A stretch of 64,000 nucleotides of DNA from Neurospora tetraspora (Eukaryota; Ascomycota; Sordariomycetes; Sordariales; Sordariaceae). Positions 1 to 13,224 of this stretch are shown here, in pieces. The notes beneath the pieces were generated by a model. That model ran no database searches, had not been told where the DNA came from, and saw nothing but the letters and a program-made list of their open reading frames with translations. Position 1 is the stretch's first letter, and every line of letters starts with the position of its first letter. Both the position numbers and the translations under genes were made by a program. The DNA is taken from NCBI RefSeq assembly GCF_033439725.1, contig NW_026944388.1, forward strand, positions 3,162,001 to 3,226,000, given 5' to 3'.

Positions 1-3000
1 GTACGGTAAAGTACAAGTCCGGATCGCCTTTCATCCCATCCCATTCCTCCGCCCTCCGCCTTACCCCTCTACGCACCATATAAGGTCCGGCACCAGGCCC
101 TAATTCCAGCGCGGACCAATTGGCCAAATGGCCGAGCGGTTCCGTTCATGAAAACATTGCCGGTGTGCGCGGTACCCGTGCTCCGTGGTACAGTTTTCGT
201 AGGTCGCAGCTGGAGCATGGTGGTTCGTTCCCCCAAGCCTCCTGGGCGACTGAGCTTTTTGCCTTTTTTGTGGTCTACGAAATTGATTGAAGATAACTTT
301 TACGTGTTCCTCGGATTTTTGTCTTTTATTTTACTTGTTTTTGGACCGAGTTTGTATCTTGCTTGGTGCCCGAACGCGGCGGTTCCGATCGCAGGTCGGC
401 ACTGCAGCTACGACCGGTTGAGACACAGGCACGACTGGTGATTTAGAATCCCACTCGGTGATTTACCGGCGATGGACTGACACTGACCACCGTGAGAACA
501 AGGTCAAGTTCCTGAAACTGGAACGTTCCTGGGGAGACCGTGAGCCTGGTACTGTCTCTGGCCCGAGGTCGAATGTCGCCATCGATGAGAAGCCAATATC
601 AAGCATGGGAATCGATACGATCAGGCATCATATCAACGGAAACACCGAGTTGCTATATGCGTTGGATCATGAGTACTTAGGTAGTAACTGAATTTGTAGC
701 CCACATGTCAACATAAGGATTTCGACACAATGTATCTCAGTAGCGTTCAAGATCAGCCTACAGTACACTTTCAATATGCTCTACCCAGCAGACGTCTACT
801 GAATCCTGATCTTCTGTGCCTTTGGTGTAAAAAGACAAAGTGTCTCCTTTAGTTACATACCTACCAATAGTACCTACTATATGTTAACCATCATCACCAT
901 CTTGCCAGGCCATCGAAGCAAAGTCTCCCACGCAAAAAAAAAGCCTACCAAATATCAATCATATCATCCCCAGCCCAGTCCCGCTTACCGCAGGCCTTTG
1001 ACAGTCCAGCAGCTAATTGAAAACCCCCCATTCCCTATGAACATGTCATAGTCCACGCTTCTCTCTAGGTAACCAGCCTCAGCCAAGACCAGGATCAGCA
1101 GGGGCATGTAAGGAACCGTCCATTCCTTGGGGAAATAGTCAATACAATTCAATACTGGTTTGTTTGTTAGTTTGGTTCTTCGAGCATTGGTTGAACAGGG
1201 GAGTTTTGGAGCTCTTATTGGCCTTCGAAGAGAGGAACTGTCCTCCGTTTGAAGCATCATGGGACAATGACAAGGGTTTAAGACGCCACAGAAGCCTCTT
1301 ATGTCTCTCTCCGACTCCTTTAAGACTGGACGATATCGGTCTACGGTGGTCAACCGATAGAAAGCCGAACGCTTTCCTATAAAGCGTTGGCTTTTTTGTA
1401 CCAAACTAACAATCAAACCAGGGCTGGATTGTAGTCAATACACAGTAGGTAATTCCGCGGCTCGCCGAGCCGCAGACACGAAGTGGTCACGAGCTAGGTA
1501 GGGTAGTGGGAGGTAGTTCTGTCCGATTTAAGATAATGCGGCATGCCGGGAGTGGATGGAGGATTGAGGACAGTGTGGGTAGGGGGTTTACGGTATCTTG
1601 TTTGCCAAGTACCTTAGGTTTGTGACTGGTTTAATGGTGTAGCTTGCGGCCTTCAGAGGCTGCTGGTATCTTTAAGTTGAGTTTATAGTCTCTGAATATG
1701 AGTGAAATTGCTTTTCTTTCCCTCAACTTTCGCACCATCTCTGTTTTGATGACTAGATGACGATGCATGGTCTTGGAAAATTGGATTAGTCTTGAGTTAT
1801 ACTATCGAGAGCCATATAGTCTCCAAAAGCGTCGAAGTCACCAGCTATTTTCCGAATTATTTCATCCATTCGCAAAAAGTGCAATCTATCCTGCTGTCTT
1901 CGAACATGCCAACATCTATCCGCCCGAGCCAAAGGCTTAGCAAGTTGATGGTTTAGTAATCAAGTTTAATGAGGCTCAAGCATGTAATGCTACCAGCTTC
2001 CGCACACCTTCTTACAGTTCTGCACGGATTCACGTTACCGTTCCGTGCCGTCTCTGCTTCGAGTGTGGTGTTGGAAAGGGAAAAAGTCTTGTCGGGGATG
2101 CTCGTCGGAAATATCGGCATGCAACGCTTATTAGACGATGCCTGGTGATATCACAGAGCATCAAACATTGAAGCCAACACGAAGTAGCAATTAGTCTAAC
2201 CCCTGAGAACGGGAAGTTTTTAAACAGCCGAATGGGGGTTCCTATATGGATAGTGGGCAATAGTGAACGATAAGTCTCCGAGAAAGAGAAAACCAAAATG
2301 AGCCGGGGATATTCGAGTGATATATGGACCTAGCCATGACAGCGGCATATGTATCTCTAATCCAAAGAAGAAGGGAATTTTTCTGACTGCCTGACACCGA
2401 CTGAACGGATGCCGTGCCAGTGGGTTGCATCTTGTGCAGATTCCTTTCTCATCCTCACCACGCGAACCAGTTGATCCAGGCTGGCCAATGTGTTCCAGTG
2501 AGAAAAGTTATAAATGGCAACGATTTCCATCAAGGAGAGCTCGGCGAGGTCTGTAGATCCCTGGATCAATTCATTTGTTATAGATTGGCTGGTGTGACCT
2601 CGGCCGAGGATAACGGTAATTGTATGAGTCTGCTGTCCAGTCGTTCAACAGACTGCCCAGACCAAGCTCAGGGCTTTGTGACATGGTGGTCGACGGCTTG
2701 CTGCACGACATTCATTATCTGATGCACAAACTGTTGCCGGCGTTAATTGTTCCGGGGCCTCGGGGTCGCTAAAGGAGAGATTCCATTGGGCCGATGTTTG
2801 TGGCCGTTTCGTACCGTAGTAGTAGCAAAAGGATATCCAAACTCTGTTGGATCATAGGAGTAGTGTCTATACTGCTCTCGTCGTTCCATGCCCTTCTCCT
2901 CTGCCCTGAAGCTGATGGAGGCTGTCTCAGATGGAGGAATCAGATGTTATAGCAACTCAATGGGAATAGTCTCACGCCCGACCATGGACCAGAGAAGGCG

Positions 3001-4460
3001 AAAGAATTTAGAGAACAGACGAGGATGACTCTCTGGCCGTCTCGACCATGGGCCAAGTATGTATCACGGTAAGAAAAGCCCGGACCAAACAAGACGTTGG
3101 ACGGGTGAGAATGTGACCCCTCCGCATGGAAGTGCCCGAGATCCACCGAACCGAGCGATCCAGACGTTCGAGATGAAAATTCTCTTGCTGTCGCAGATTG
3201 CGAGTTTCATGGGCAAGGTGCCCACTTACACATGTACGTCGTTGAGTTACATGTACGTGTCAACGCATTTGTCTCGGCGTGCTTCAAGATATTAGAGTAT
3301 ATCTTTCTAATCATGGCCTCTCGAGGTAAGTTCACTCGAGTCTGCAGCCGTGGGGGCGATACTTGGCCGGCAAGTGGTCCGTGATGAGTCGAGGAGGAGC
3401 AGATCAAACACTTGATCCCAACTCCCACTTTCAGACGACAATGAGAGAAATGTCTTCGTGTTCGTCTTGTGGGTTGGGTGATGTTCGGTTCGTTCGATGA
3501 CACTGTAGGCACAGGATTTTGGCCTAGGCGAGCTCGGACCGGATGTTTAGGTGATGATGACATGATGTGCCCCTCCTTGGCCTCCCCTTCTCTAGCGTTG
3601 ACGAGTTTCAGGTGAATCGGGGTTGGCTGGTCGGCCAGGCTGCGTTGTGAGAGAAGCAGGCGATGGTGGGGGAGAAATCCAGAACACTGGTCGAGCCCGC
3701 CAGAAGTTCAAAGCTCTTTGCAAATGGGAGGGACGACGGCAACCGGCAAGGGGCATCAGGAAACAAGCTGCTGACCAATCAGAGACGAGGACAGCCCAAA
3801 TCTTGACCCCTGCAGCCCCCTTTCCCCATTACGCTAGATTTCATAACGAAAAATTCTAGCCCAGACGAGTACCGGGGACTCATTGACATTGAGTATCGAC
3901 AGCCATTCGACTGATGAATTCGACATGTTTCTGGGGAAGTTGGGGACTGCCAGTGTCATACGCGTGGATCGACACCAGATTATGCGCATATGAAGTTGTA
4001 AGGCCGAAGAGCAATCCTCGTGGAAGACATGCACCTTCCAAAGACCCGATGTCCAAAAGGCACAGCTCCTCGTGGCCATCTCAGCAGCCAATGTGTGTTT
4101 TAAACAAAAAAACAGCTGCACAGCTGGTGTGCACTTCAGCAGGTACTTGTAAACTGATTGGCCGCCTATTTGACATGCTGTATGAGCCGGCAAGAACCTG
4201 CCAGACCTCCCGCCATCGCCTCTGCTGTATGTACAATGCCAAAATATTCCAGGCACCCGGAAGATCTCTGGCCCATGATCCGCGACGTTAGGTGAACATC
4301 AAACACTGGACCACTCGATCATCCTCATGGGGGACAAAGATGTGGCCCAACATGGTAGGTACCGGGGCTGGATCCATGTAGCCACAAACCTCATACACGA
4401 CTTGCATCATTGTCGCTGGGTCGTCCCCTTTCATAATCGGCGGGGACCCCTACCTACAGC
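1..4460. other. No supportable gene
   Basis: Only short open frames without recognisable domains, plausible splice partners or a good start context are seen here on either strand. Base composition is close to 50% GC, without RIP-like AT enrichment, so this looks like ordinary intergenic DNA rather than a decayed transposon. A tRNA-like A box near 130 lacks a matching acceptor stem. Confidence 0.5.
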
Positions 4461-6056
4461 CCAAACAAAGTGAGGGGAGGGACTAACTTTTCTATCGACT
4501 TGTTGCTCGTTACGTCTGGGCATCGTGTCGGGTCCCATAAGAAGAATATAATTTCCTCTTGTCCCTCCTCGCGCGTAGTCGACTTCCCTACCTATCCTCT
4601 ATCACTCCACGTTTTCCCGTTCAGTTGTGTCCCTTTGCAGTGGCGCATCCGGCATCCCCGACGACCGAGCTCCCACAGGCGACAGACGACAGCAAGCAGC
4701 ACCTTGTCGCGACCGCGCATATTTGGCGTTTACTAAGAGCAATCTAAGCAATCTAATCGACCGGACTAGTTTCCACATTAGGGTACCTGACAGCGTTTGT
4801 TTTCTTCCTCGATAGATGGCCGAATAGGGGTAATCGAAAGGCGAAAAAAAGGAAGAAAAAGTTGTTAATTATCTTCTTTTTCGCAGAGTCGTATCTTCCA
4901 TCTTGGAGGGGGAATTCCAACCAATACGAGCCACTGGTTGCAAGCCTGTAGGCAGCGACTTCAGCGACAGTTTCCTGTTACGACGGACGAGTCTGCCGAA
5001 AAGAGGAAGGTGCATCGCGACGGGCACCACGGAGGACACCCGCGAACCCAGACACCCCAACAAACCCAACACTTCAGCACATTTCCGCCGGCACGCATTT
5101 GACACTGGCGGCGCACCCACTTCGAGCCACTTCCACTTCTGCCACCAGCACCTACCCACTGGTAACCACTGGCAACCACCACCACAAACTGTCCCAAGAG
5201 ACAAACCATTCAGACACCAGAACCCGAATCCGTTTCGAGACATCCGCAGCGAGTCAAGCGGCTGGATCGGTCTTGTTCAAGATTCGCACTGTCGTCTCAG
5301 CCAGTCTGGAAGCGCCCGGCACTCGGAATCAGGTCGTTGCAGCGTGCAGTGTCCAGTGAGTGACCACAGCATTCAGCAGCAAGATCGAAATATTGAAAGA
5401 CGCAAGGTTCTGAGGACTTCAGTTGCAAAGCAGTGACATAGCTTCAGCTCGTCACCCCGGCAAATTATAACCTGAGGAATCCTCGCTCCCTCGGCCGTCA
5501 ATTGCCGTCTTCCGCTTTCCACTCCAGTCTCCAGTCTCCATCCATCAAGTCCATCTCCTTGCGGTCTCGACCTCGGCTTTTCTACATTTTCTGGATCGCC
5601 TCACACACACTAGGGGCAGGAACAACACAGCAGAGAGGGGCCCTGGAGAAAAGGAGTGCCCAAGTGCGTCGAGACGTCAGCCAGCGTCGCGATTGATAGG
5701 CCGGCAGCGACTAGTCCGACTATACCTTGTCCCAGGGGGGCTGCTCACCTGCGACCAACCTGGTTTGGGACTTTCCGCTAGGGAGACACACACGTTGCTG
5801 CGATCCATCCGACGTCGATTTCCAATCCCACCTCAACCCAATAGCAATAATTCCCCATAATCCCGTCCACAAGGCACAGCTGTTCGCCTCTTTGCAATCA
5901 ATTTCCTGCCGACCCAACACCCCCCGGATTTGCAGAGCATTCCCAGGGATATTCAACCACTCATCCCAAAGCCAACCACTCGCTCCGTGTCGCTCCAATC
6001 TTTTTTCTCTTGCACGCTCTCCTAATTTACACAACCACAAAGTGTCCAAGTCGACC
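4461..6056 (+). other. Probable promoter and long leader of the 6057 gene
   Basis: About 1.6 kb rich in short C/T and CAC/CCA runs precedes the start at 6057. Long pyrimidine-rich leaders are common before regulatory genes in filamentous fungi. Short open frames occur, but none has domain-like sequence. I cannot place the transcription start. Confidence 0.35.
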
Positions 6057-6498
6057 ATGAGCACCGCCATTGCCATGGCCGCGTCTCCGGCTCCTCACGA
6101 CAGGCCAAACTACGGCTCCGACGTCTCCCAATCCACCGCTGCGCCCGCTTCCACATCGTCGCCCAGCGCGCAACGAACGGCCGCTGTACCACCACCGCTG
6201 CCCCCATCCTCTTCGAACCCGAATGCGCCAGCTCCCCGGTCAGGTAGTGGCAGCCCCCGAGCTGTGGGTGCGACACCCGCTGCACACAAGTCCTCTCCAC
6301 CCAGCGCGTAAGTAATCTCCTTTTTTTGATTGTCGTCTTCTTCTCTCCTCTTTCCATCTTTCGTTTCGACTTTCGTTTTTCGCTATTGCTATCGGGCAGT
6401 CACTAATCAGTTCGCCGTCTTCGATACTACAGTTCTCGCAGCGCTGGTGGCTCGGCACCCAGGATCATCGTCAAGAAGGAACCAGGCTCGCCCGACGT

Positions 6499-6535
<37 letters not shown>

Positions 6536-7786
6536 ATACAACAACCACCACCCACTGCCAGGCACCGACCCAGCAGACTGGATCTTTCCAAGAACACAAA
6601 CACCAACAACGGCGTTCCCGGTTCTGCGCGACCGCTCACTGCCCGTGACACTAGCGGACTCGGAATCAAGGAAGTCGGTATCGCTTGTCTATCGCCCGGT
6701 TTCGTCACACACGACCCGCTCATGAAGGAGCAAGTACATCGCAGTATGAGTGTGAAGGAGCAGCAGAAGCGGATCATCGAATCCAGGTTACAACAACAGT
6801 CGGCCGGCTTCAAGGCCCCTGAGATTCCGGATAGGGCGGATAGGGAGAAGGATGGAGGTCACTTCGCCGCAAAGACACCAGGCCTAGCACGGAAGCGTGG
6901 CCCGCCGCCAGGATTGAGCATCGTCGCTCCCTCCCACGAGCAGTTCGCCAACGAAAGGGTTATCCAGTCTGCGCCCCTTGGCCAGTCGTTCCCAGGCAGA
7001 CAGAACCCTCACCCATTGACCCGTCACCTCATCAACCATGGTTCGAATCTCGCCAGCACATCGCACATCCACCATGTGCCTGCCAAGCAAACGAACAACA
7101 GACTGCCGCCAATTGCCGATGTATTTGGTCAGGGCTTGTCTGGCCATCCCGATTCAAGCGGACACGCTCTCTTTGCCAGCCAGAGTCACAGCCACGGACC
7201 GCTAGCATCACCTCACCACCCACCGCCGCCTCCTCCGCCGCAACCTCAACCTCCTACATCTGCCAGGCAAAGGGAGTACAAGTCCGCCGAAGAAGCACAA
7301 CAAGACCTGGCGGCCGGCCGAACAGAACTACTGCCCAAGTATGTACACTATAACAGCAGCAGCAGCAGTAGTCAACACCAACCCCCGACACCGCCATCTC
7401 CCCCCAACGGCCCAGCGCATCACCACGCACCACCACCGCCAACATATCTGCCTTCTACGCACGCATCATCCTCTCAAAGAGGCTCGCACTCTCATATTAG
7501 TAATCATATGACTGACGCCAGCCGAAGCGCCAGCAACAATACTCCCGGCAATAATTACAGCAGCAGCAACATGCACAGCAGCACACTTCCCTCGTCGTCT
7601 GCTCCTAAGAGGAGGACGCGAGCCGAGTACGAGGAAGGTGGGAGCCCCCCGCTCGGTAATGGGAGGGCGCCACAGAGGAGGTCAGGACCGTTTGGCGAAG
7701 GAAGAGATAGCCCCGAGACACAAAGGGCGAAGAAGGAGGAGTTCATCAGGCTTTGCGAAAGAGCTTGGGATCTTTTCCACTCATGA
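6057..7786 (+). CDS. Low-complexity fungal protein with polyQ tract, function unknown
   Basis: Predicted 534 residues in two exons, 6057-6307 and 6433-7786. The intron begins GTAAGT, ends ACAG and has a CACTAATC branch-like site; the frame is kept across it (GC|T, Ala). The start ATG sits in a good context (GACCATGAG). Most of the protein is Pro/Ser/Gln/His-rich and probably disordered, with a run of 12 Gln just after the splice junction. Two patches look constrained: one around 'IACLSPGFVTHD' followed by 'MKEQVHRSMSVKEQQ', an amphipathic, charged, helix-like stretch; and the extreme C-terminus 'EEFIRLCERAWDLFHS'. The composition and the two short conserved-looking motifs suggest a nuclear regulatory or scaffold protein, but I do not recognise a named family. 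The gene is convergent with snf5 downstream. Confidence 0.75.
6500..6535 (+). repeat. CAA trinucleotide repeat (12 units)
   Basis: Twelve pure CAA codons encode Gln12 in the second exon of the 6057-7786 gene. Absence of CAG interruptions makes it a candidate length-polymorphic microsatellite. Confidence 0.95.
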
Positions 7787-9421
7787 TGAATACTACTGCT
7801 ATTATCGATAACATGCCCGCATTATCACAATACCAAATACATAGCTGCACTAATAAGGTTCAAGCTTTGGCTTCTTCTTTTTTTCCTTTTTTTTTTTTTC
7901 ACATTTCCCCTTCCATCACATCTACCCGATAGGGTATCATTATTTACGATCACCACCACTACCGCCGCCAAACCTTTTTCTTTTCACAATCATCTCTCTT
8001 TTTCTCATATGTCTTCAAATGGGTGGGTGGCATTGGTATGGCGACCAGGGCCGGGACGGGGGCGCGCGTGTGATGGATGGACTGGCTGGCTTTCAAGGCG
8101 GCAGGGGCTGATATCTCAAGGTTAAGGTGTTGATTTTGTGTTTGATTTATGTAAGGGACGGATGTACTGGACTGGACCGGACTGGACTGCGTTTGGTGGG
8201 TTGATTACTCTAATCTCTTGGGCGGACGATATGGCGCCCAAAAGCCCGAAGTTTACACATGTAGCTTATACTCAGAGCTATATTCATCATGTTTTGTTAT
8301 TTGTGTGTGTGTCCCTGTTCAAAATAAGGCGCGAGAGAGGGGGAGTTCCATTATGAGGCCAAATAAATCTACTAGTCACACCTAATAACTCAATGTCCGT
8401 CCGCAATGTAGGTGTTTTTTGCTCGAATAGGACAACCACCTAGAATACAACTGGCATCCTCTTTGGATTACAGTAATATATCAAATCATCCATAGCAACC
8501 CGTCGTGAAGTCTCTTCTCACTTTAGCATCTTCGTTATTGTTGTCTTCTCTGTGAGTTCAACCAAGCCAACCATCTGTTACTCCATTTATGCTTATGCTA
8601 AAGCTACCTCTTCTCTACTGATGTTGCCGCTATTTTCTTCTACTAACCGCTTCTTTGCTTCCTTGGTTCCAGGTAGTTCCTGGTTTAAATCTTCAAAGGT
8701 TCGGTTCCCCCTTTTCCCCTTTCCGCTCCCTTCCTCCTCTTCACCTATAGTCATCCCGCTTTGTTCGCTTCGTCCGTCAAACCATCCATTTCATCCCATC
8801 TCAGTAGCCTAGGTTCAGGTTGTTTGTCCCCTCACTATATCCATCTTGAAATTCCCCTGACCCATACTCATCAACCACCAGCCGCACAGTTCGACCGATC
8901 GTCTGACCCAGGAGTAGAGTCTCTTCACCAGCCACCCATCGTCGCCGCCTTCTTGACCCTTCTTGACCCTCCCACCCTCTTGCAGGAAGCATGATGGCGA
9001 CGACGAGAGCAACGAGCAACGAGCAACGAGGACCGCAAAGCTGGAGAAGCGTCGATGAAGTGGCTGGTGGGAATTGAAGGGAAGGCGAGTCGGAGTCAGA
9101 GAGTCAAGCCGGCGTTGTATTGGTGTCAATCTCGAGGATGATATCGTGGTCTAAGCTTAGAGATGGATGCTAGTCGGGCGCCCGCGCGGTGACGACTTTT
9201 CAGCTTCGACTTGCAGTCTTGAGCGGCGCGTGGCGTTCTTTTTGATTTGTCGACAAGAAGGGTTGCTGTTGATCACTTGCGTTTTTGTGCTCTCTGCGTT
9301 CCCTGGGATGTTCCTTGGAGTTGAAGATCGTCGGCTGATACCTCGACTACCGCCGGAGTAAAGTGATTTCGTCGTTTTGAACCCGCTCGCTGCATGGGCG
9401 AACTACCACTGTCCGTGTTCA
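7787..9421. other. Convergent intergenic region
   Basis: The gap separates the 3' ends of the polyQ gene and snf5. It contains T-rich runs at about 7877-7902 (a likely 3' end region for the upstream gene), TGGACTGGAC-type short repeats near 8165, and a short ACGAGCA tandem repeat near 9010. I see no coding sequence with support. Confidence 0.5.
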
Positions 9422-11801
9422 TCATCCGCGCCTTGCTTTCTTGTCCCTAACATTACTCAAATGTGCTCGGTTCGTCAAGTGCACCTCGAACCCGTCCAGC
9501 GTCAAGCCTGGGCCTACGACATACAACTTGCCGTCACAGTCGAGACATCGAATTCTTGGAAGCCACATGTACTGGGCGTTGGGCGGGATTTCTCGAGCCT
9601 TTTTCGGCACGATCTTGACCACACCACCATCGTACACCACCGCGTTATAGCGCATTATGCAGTCAAAAGAGTCATTTGGGTACTTCTGGTGCAGGGCTTC
9701 GAGGCATTTATTGAGCCATTCTGGTATTGGGGGCTATACAAAAATGCATAGAGAAAAACAAAGATCAATGTCAGTGTTGTCTGCGTACCACGAACGATCC
9801 TTGACCAGGTGTAAACTGGGAGGATATTACCGATGGAGGAAGCGGCTCTCCGTTGGCTGGAGGTGGAGGAGCCGGTACAGCACCAATAGTGGCATCGTCA
9901 CCAGCAGCAGCTCCAGCTCCAGCGGTCGGCGGTGTCGCAACCTTGATAGTTAGGTTGTGTTGCGAACCGGCAGCTGGAGTGGTGGGCGGTGGACCCATCG
10001 AGCCAGGTAGTGCTATGCTTAGGGCTCTTTGGTTACCGGGCGTCCCAGAGCCAGACGGAATCGGCGTTGGCGGTTTCGTCCTGCTGTCTCGGCCTTGTAT
10101 GATTCTCCGCAGCCTGGCAGGGTTAACCCGAAGGATAACAATGTGTTGCTGTTGCAAAGGCTCCTCAGTCTCTTCCCGTGTCGCTTCCCTGCCAAACCTA
10201 CGCGACATCCGAGTCTCGTGATGGTGTACGATGGTCTCAGGGGTTTCCGACCGTCCGATGTTTGCCATGCGCTGGGCAGCGGCCGTAGCGGCCCCACGCA
10301 TTCCACGCGTTCGGGCGGTTCCTCCTTGGGGCACCGACATGGCGGGTGAGTCTGGGGCGGAGTCCATACTATCTTCTGAATCGGAAAGATCTCCGTCCCG
10401 GATGATGCGCCTGCCCCTTCCTGGGCCACCAGTAGTTGCGACTGGTCCCGTCGACCTCTTGAAGAGCCGGCTGTCTTCAATATCCAGGACTCCGCCGGGA
10501 ATAACCGAAGATACAATAGCTGTCCGAATCGTCCTTTGCCTTTCCTTGAGGTCGGGCAGCTGGGGCCCACCACGTCTGTTGACGGATCGTTTTTGTCTGC
10601 GTTGCTCGCGCGAGAACATGGTCTCGGTCCGTTCTAGTTCTGCCTCGGTGTTCTCGTACAGGTAAGGGGCGTAGTCTTTTTGCTGTTGGTTGGGTCGCAG
10701 CGTGTAGGGAATCGGTGTTGGGAGGAAGGCGGCCGTGAGGTCTGGGTCCTCGATAGGGCGCCCGTCGAAGGGGTGTCCTACACTATAGAGACTGCGGGTA
10801 AAGAGCTGCGTCTGCTCACGGATACAGTGAGCGATGGCCGTTGTGAATTCTCCCGAAAGAGATAGCTCGTCGGCCATTCTCGCAGCAAACTCCTCTGGCG
10901 AGTTCATCGGATTGTTGATATCCCACTCGAATTGGTCCACCAGTGTATGCTCTTTAATGGTAATATTCAGCTTGATCAAAATCCTCATGTCATCATTCTT
11001 GTATGCTGAGTAGGGCAATTCGGGATCCAAGGCGTCCTCCTCTGAATGGACAAAGGGATAAAAGTCCTGGAGTTGCTCCACCATCTGTGTAACCACTTGT
11101 TCATGAACGTGCTTGTCCATGGGCGGCTTCAACCCCATATCCTCGACCAACTGTGAGGCAAACACTTCGACGGGGATGAGTCGCTCGTGGAGGTTAAAGG
11201 TGAACGTGTCACGTAGTTTTACCTTGTCCCAATCAACGTCTATCCTGATGGGCACCAGCTCCTCGTGTTGTTCGGCTTGTTTCTTGAGATCTTTGCGACT
11301 GAACTTGAGCGGCGGTGTCGTCCGCTTGCCCGGCCGAGGCTTCTGCGAAGGGTATATAATTTTGACGGGCCCGCCTGTTTCTGTAACCCCGTTTCCGTAA
11401 CCATTGTAACCCTGGCCGTAGAGCTGAGCTGGAGGTACTCTGTTCCGACTATCGCGACTGGTCATAGCTTTGTACTGGTCGACCCGTGCCAGCCTGTTGC
11501 TCATGTCCTGGTTCAGGGCCTTCTGCGAATCCTTCAGAGCGGCGGCGTGAATCAGGTCGCGCGTGACAAAACGGTCAACCAAGACCCTATTCAGACTATC
11601 CTTGTCGCGTTGGATGACGGGCGGCGTCGCGCCATCTTGAGGGCTACCGGCCTTGGAGGCTGCCGAGGGGGCCTGAGAAGCCGAGGCGGCAGGCGTTCCG
11701 GAAGCATTGAGCGAAGACGAGGCGTCGGCAGAAGAAGCGCCAGCCTCAGCGCCGGCACTGCCAGAGGCCATAGCCGAGGCAGAAGACAGCGAGGCGGCCA
11801 T
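9422..11801 (-). CDS. snf5: SWI/SNF chromatin-remodelling subunit SNF5 (INI1/SMARCB1 family)
   Basis: SNF5 is a core subunit of the nuclear ATP-dependent SWI/SNF nucleosome remodeller. Exons are 9789-11801 and 9422-9733, giving about 774 residues; the 55-nt intron (GTACGC...TATAG) is phase 0. The N-terminal 60 residues are Ala/Ser-rich. The two tandem SNF5 repeats lie at about residues 183-255 (starts VPIRIDVDWD) and 272-345 (MRILIKLNITIKEHTLVDQF). A basic/acidic linker and a Gly/Pro/Thr-rich tail follow. The second exon encodes 'PEWLNKCLEALHQKYPNDSF' and then a Cys-x2-Cys...His-x5-His segment (RIRCLDCDGK...EVHLTNRAH), matching the C-terminal extension found in fungal SNF5 proteins. Without the last splice the protein would end early at 9771 and lose this part. 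The gene is divergent from the PA2G4-like gene. Confidence 0.92.
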
Positions 11802-13224
11802 GGAGAGTCGCAGTCGCTATGCGTCGCCGTACCGGTCGGTCGCGTGTTCGAATAGAGGACGGATGAACGATATGGATGGTGGTTGTCAATGCTGGGTAGC
11901 TAGCTACTGGTAGCTCTAGTCGTGATGATGTTGGTGTAAATCCGAGGAACTGAGGAACTGGACAGGTCGCGTTGTCTCGAGGTAACCTCTACCGAAATCC
12001 CGTCGTGCGCTGGAGCCAGTAGAAGGGACAGCTGGTTGGCGATGTTCCGTCTTGTTTTTCGCGTTTCGTGGTCGTCGTGATGCGATGCAGCCTGAGCTAT
12101 GCCAATTCTCGTCTATCGTCTGTTGCTTCTCCGTGGTGTTTTGTTTGTCCGTTCTGTCAGCTTCCAATTTTTGGGAGAAGAGATGAGGCTGGGCTGCGGG
12201 ATACACCACTACTAGTGTACTCGAGTAAGGTCAGGTCGGTACAACGAGGCAACTGAACTTTGGCACCGCACAGCGCATCTTTCACTGACAACTGGAGGCT
12301 GACAGGCAATTGGATGCCAAAGGCGAGAGCGACCTAGCGGGAAGAGTGTTGCAGTGCTGTTCCTGACCAATGGAACAACAGCAAAAGACAGCCGTGTCCC
12401 AGACAAGGACGTGTGTCAGTCGCTCCTCGAGGTACTCGGTACTTAGCCACCAGCGCAAAGTAGTAAGCCAGACAAGGTATTCAGGACTTCCCAGTCATGG
12501 CCAGAGCGGATCTCTTTCTGCCAGGGCAGGTCTGTCTTGGCGCGCCTGAACCCGTGTCACTGTCATTGTCTGCGCTTTCCATCAATGGCACCGGCAGACT
12601 CGCAATGTCGAGGAAGAGTCCCGGCAGGCTTCTTTTGCCGTGCCGTTGCGCTGCCGCGAGCCTGCCCTCAGAACAGCAGAACTCGACGGACGTCAACGTG
12701 GACTTGCGCCAGTGCGAGACCCCCGGAGTGAGGAGCTGGTCAAGACCGATGGAAGGCAGTGAATGCGCAAGAATGCGCTACTTCTGCGGCAACTTGAAAG
12801 TCTGCCAAAGTGGCCGTCGCAATCGCAATGGCAAATCGCAAAGAGTCCATCCCGTCGTCATGCAATGGATTTGCCTGGATCCCGTACTGTGATGCAGAGA
12901 CAGTGGAGCACAGGCTTCAATCCAATGATGGAGCATCAGCAGGCGTGAGCGCTGAGCACTGGGCACTGGCCCCTGCCAGACCCAGACCTAGAGAAAGAAC
13001 CCCCTCCCCCGCCTTCACAAAATCCAGCAGCAAAGCAAAATCGCACGCATCAAGCCGGCCCACCTCGAAGCTCCCGACTTTGCTGTTTTTCCTTCTTCTT
13101 TCCACTCTCCACCATCCACACCCCAAGGTAGCTTCAACACCCGCCCAATCTTTACCTTTACGTCGTACATTCATTCTAAGCTTTAGTTACTAGTAAACAG
13201 TCTATCGCTGTACATTTGCCCAAA
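11802..13224. promoter_or_regulatory. Shared upstream region of two divergent genes
   Basis: About 1.4 kb lies between the starts of snf5 (-) and the PA2G4-like gene (+), so it should hold both promoters. CT-rich stretches at about 13080-13140 lie directly upstream of the PA2G4-like start. No coding region is supported and I could not identify specific factor sites. Confidence 0.45.

Noticed and set aside
120-245. tRNA-like A box (TGGCCGAGCGGTT) and a B-box-like GGTTCGTTCCC about 90 bp later
   Set aside because: No complementary acceptor stem (GGCCAAA would need TTTGGCC) and no anticodon arm could be folded by eye.
985-1416. Minus-strand frame ending in a hydrophobic segment
   Set aside because: No domain, no splice partner, poor composition in its first half, and no confirmed neighbouring exon.
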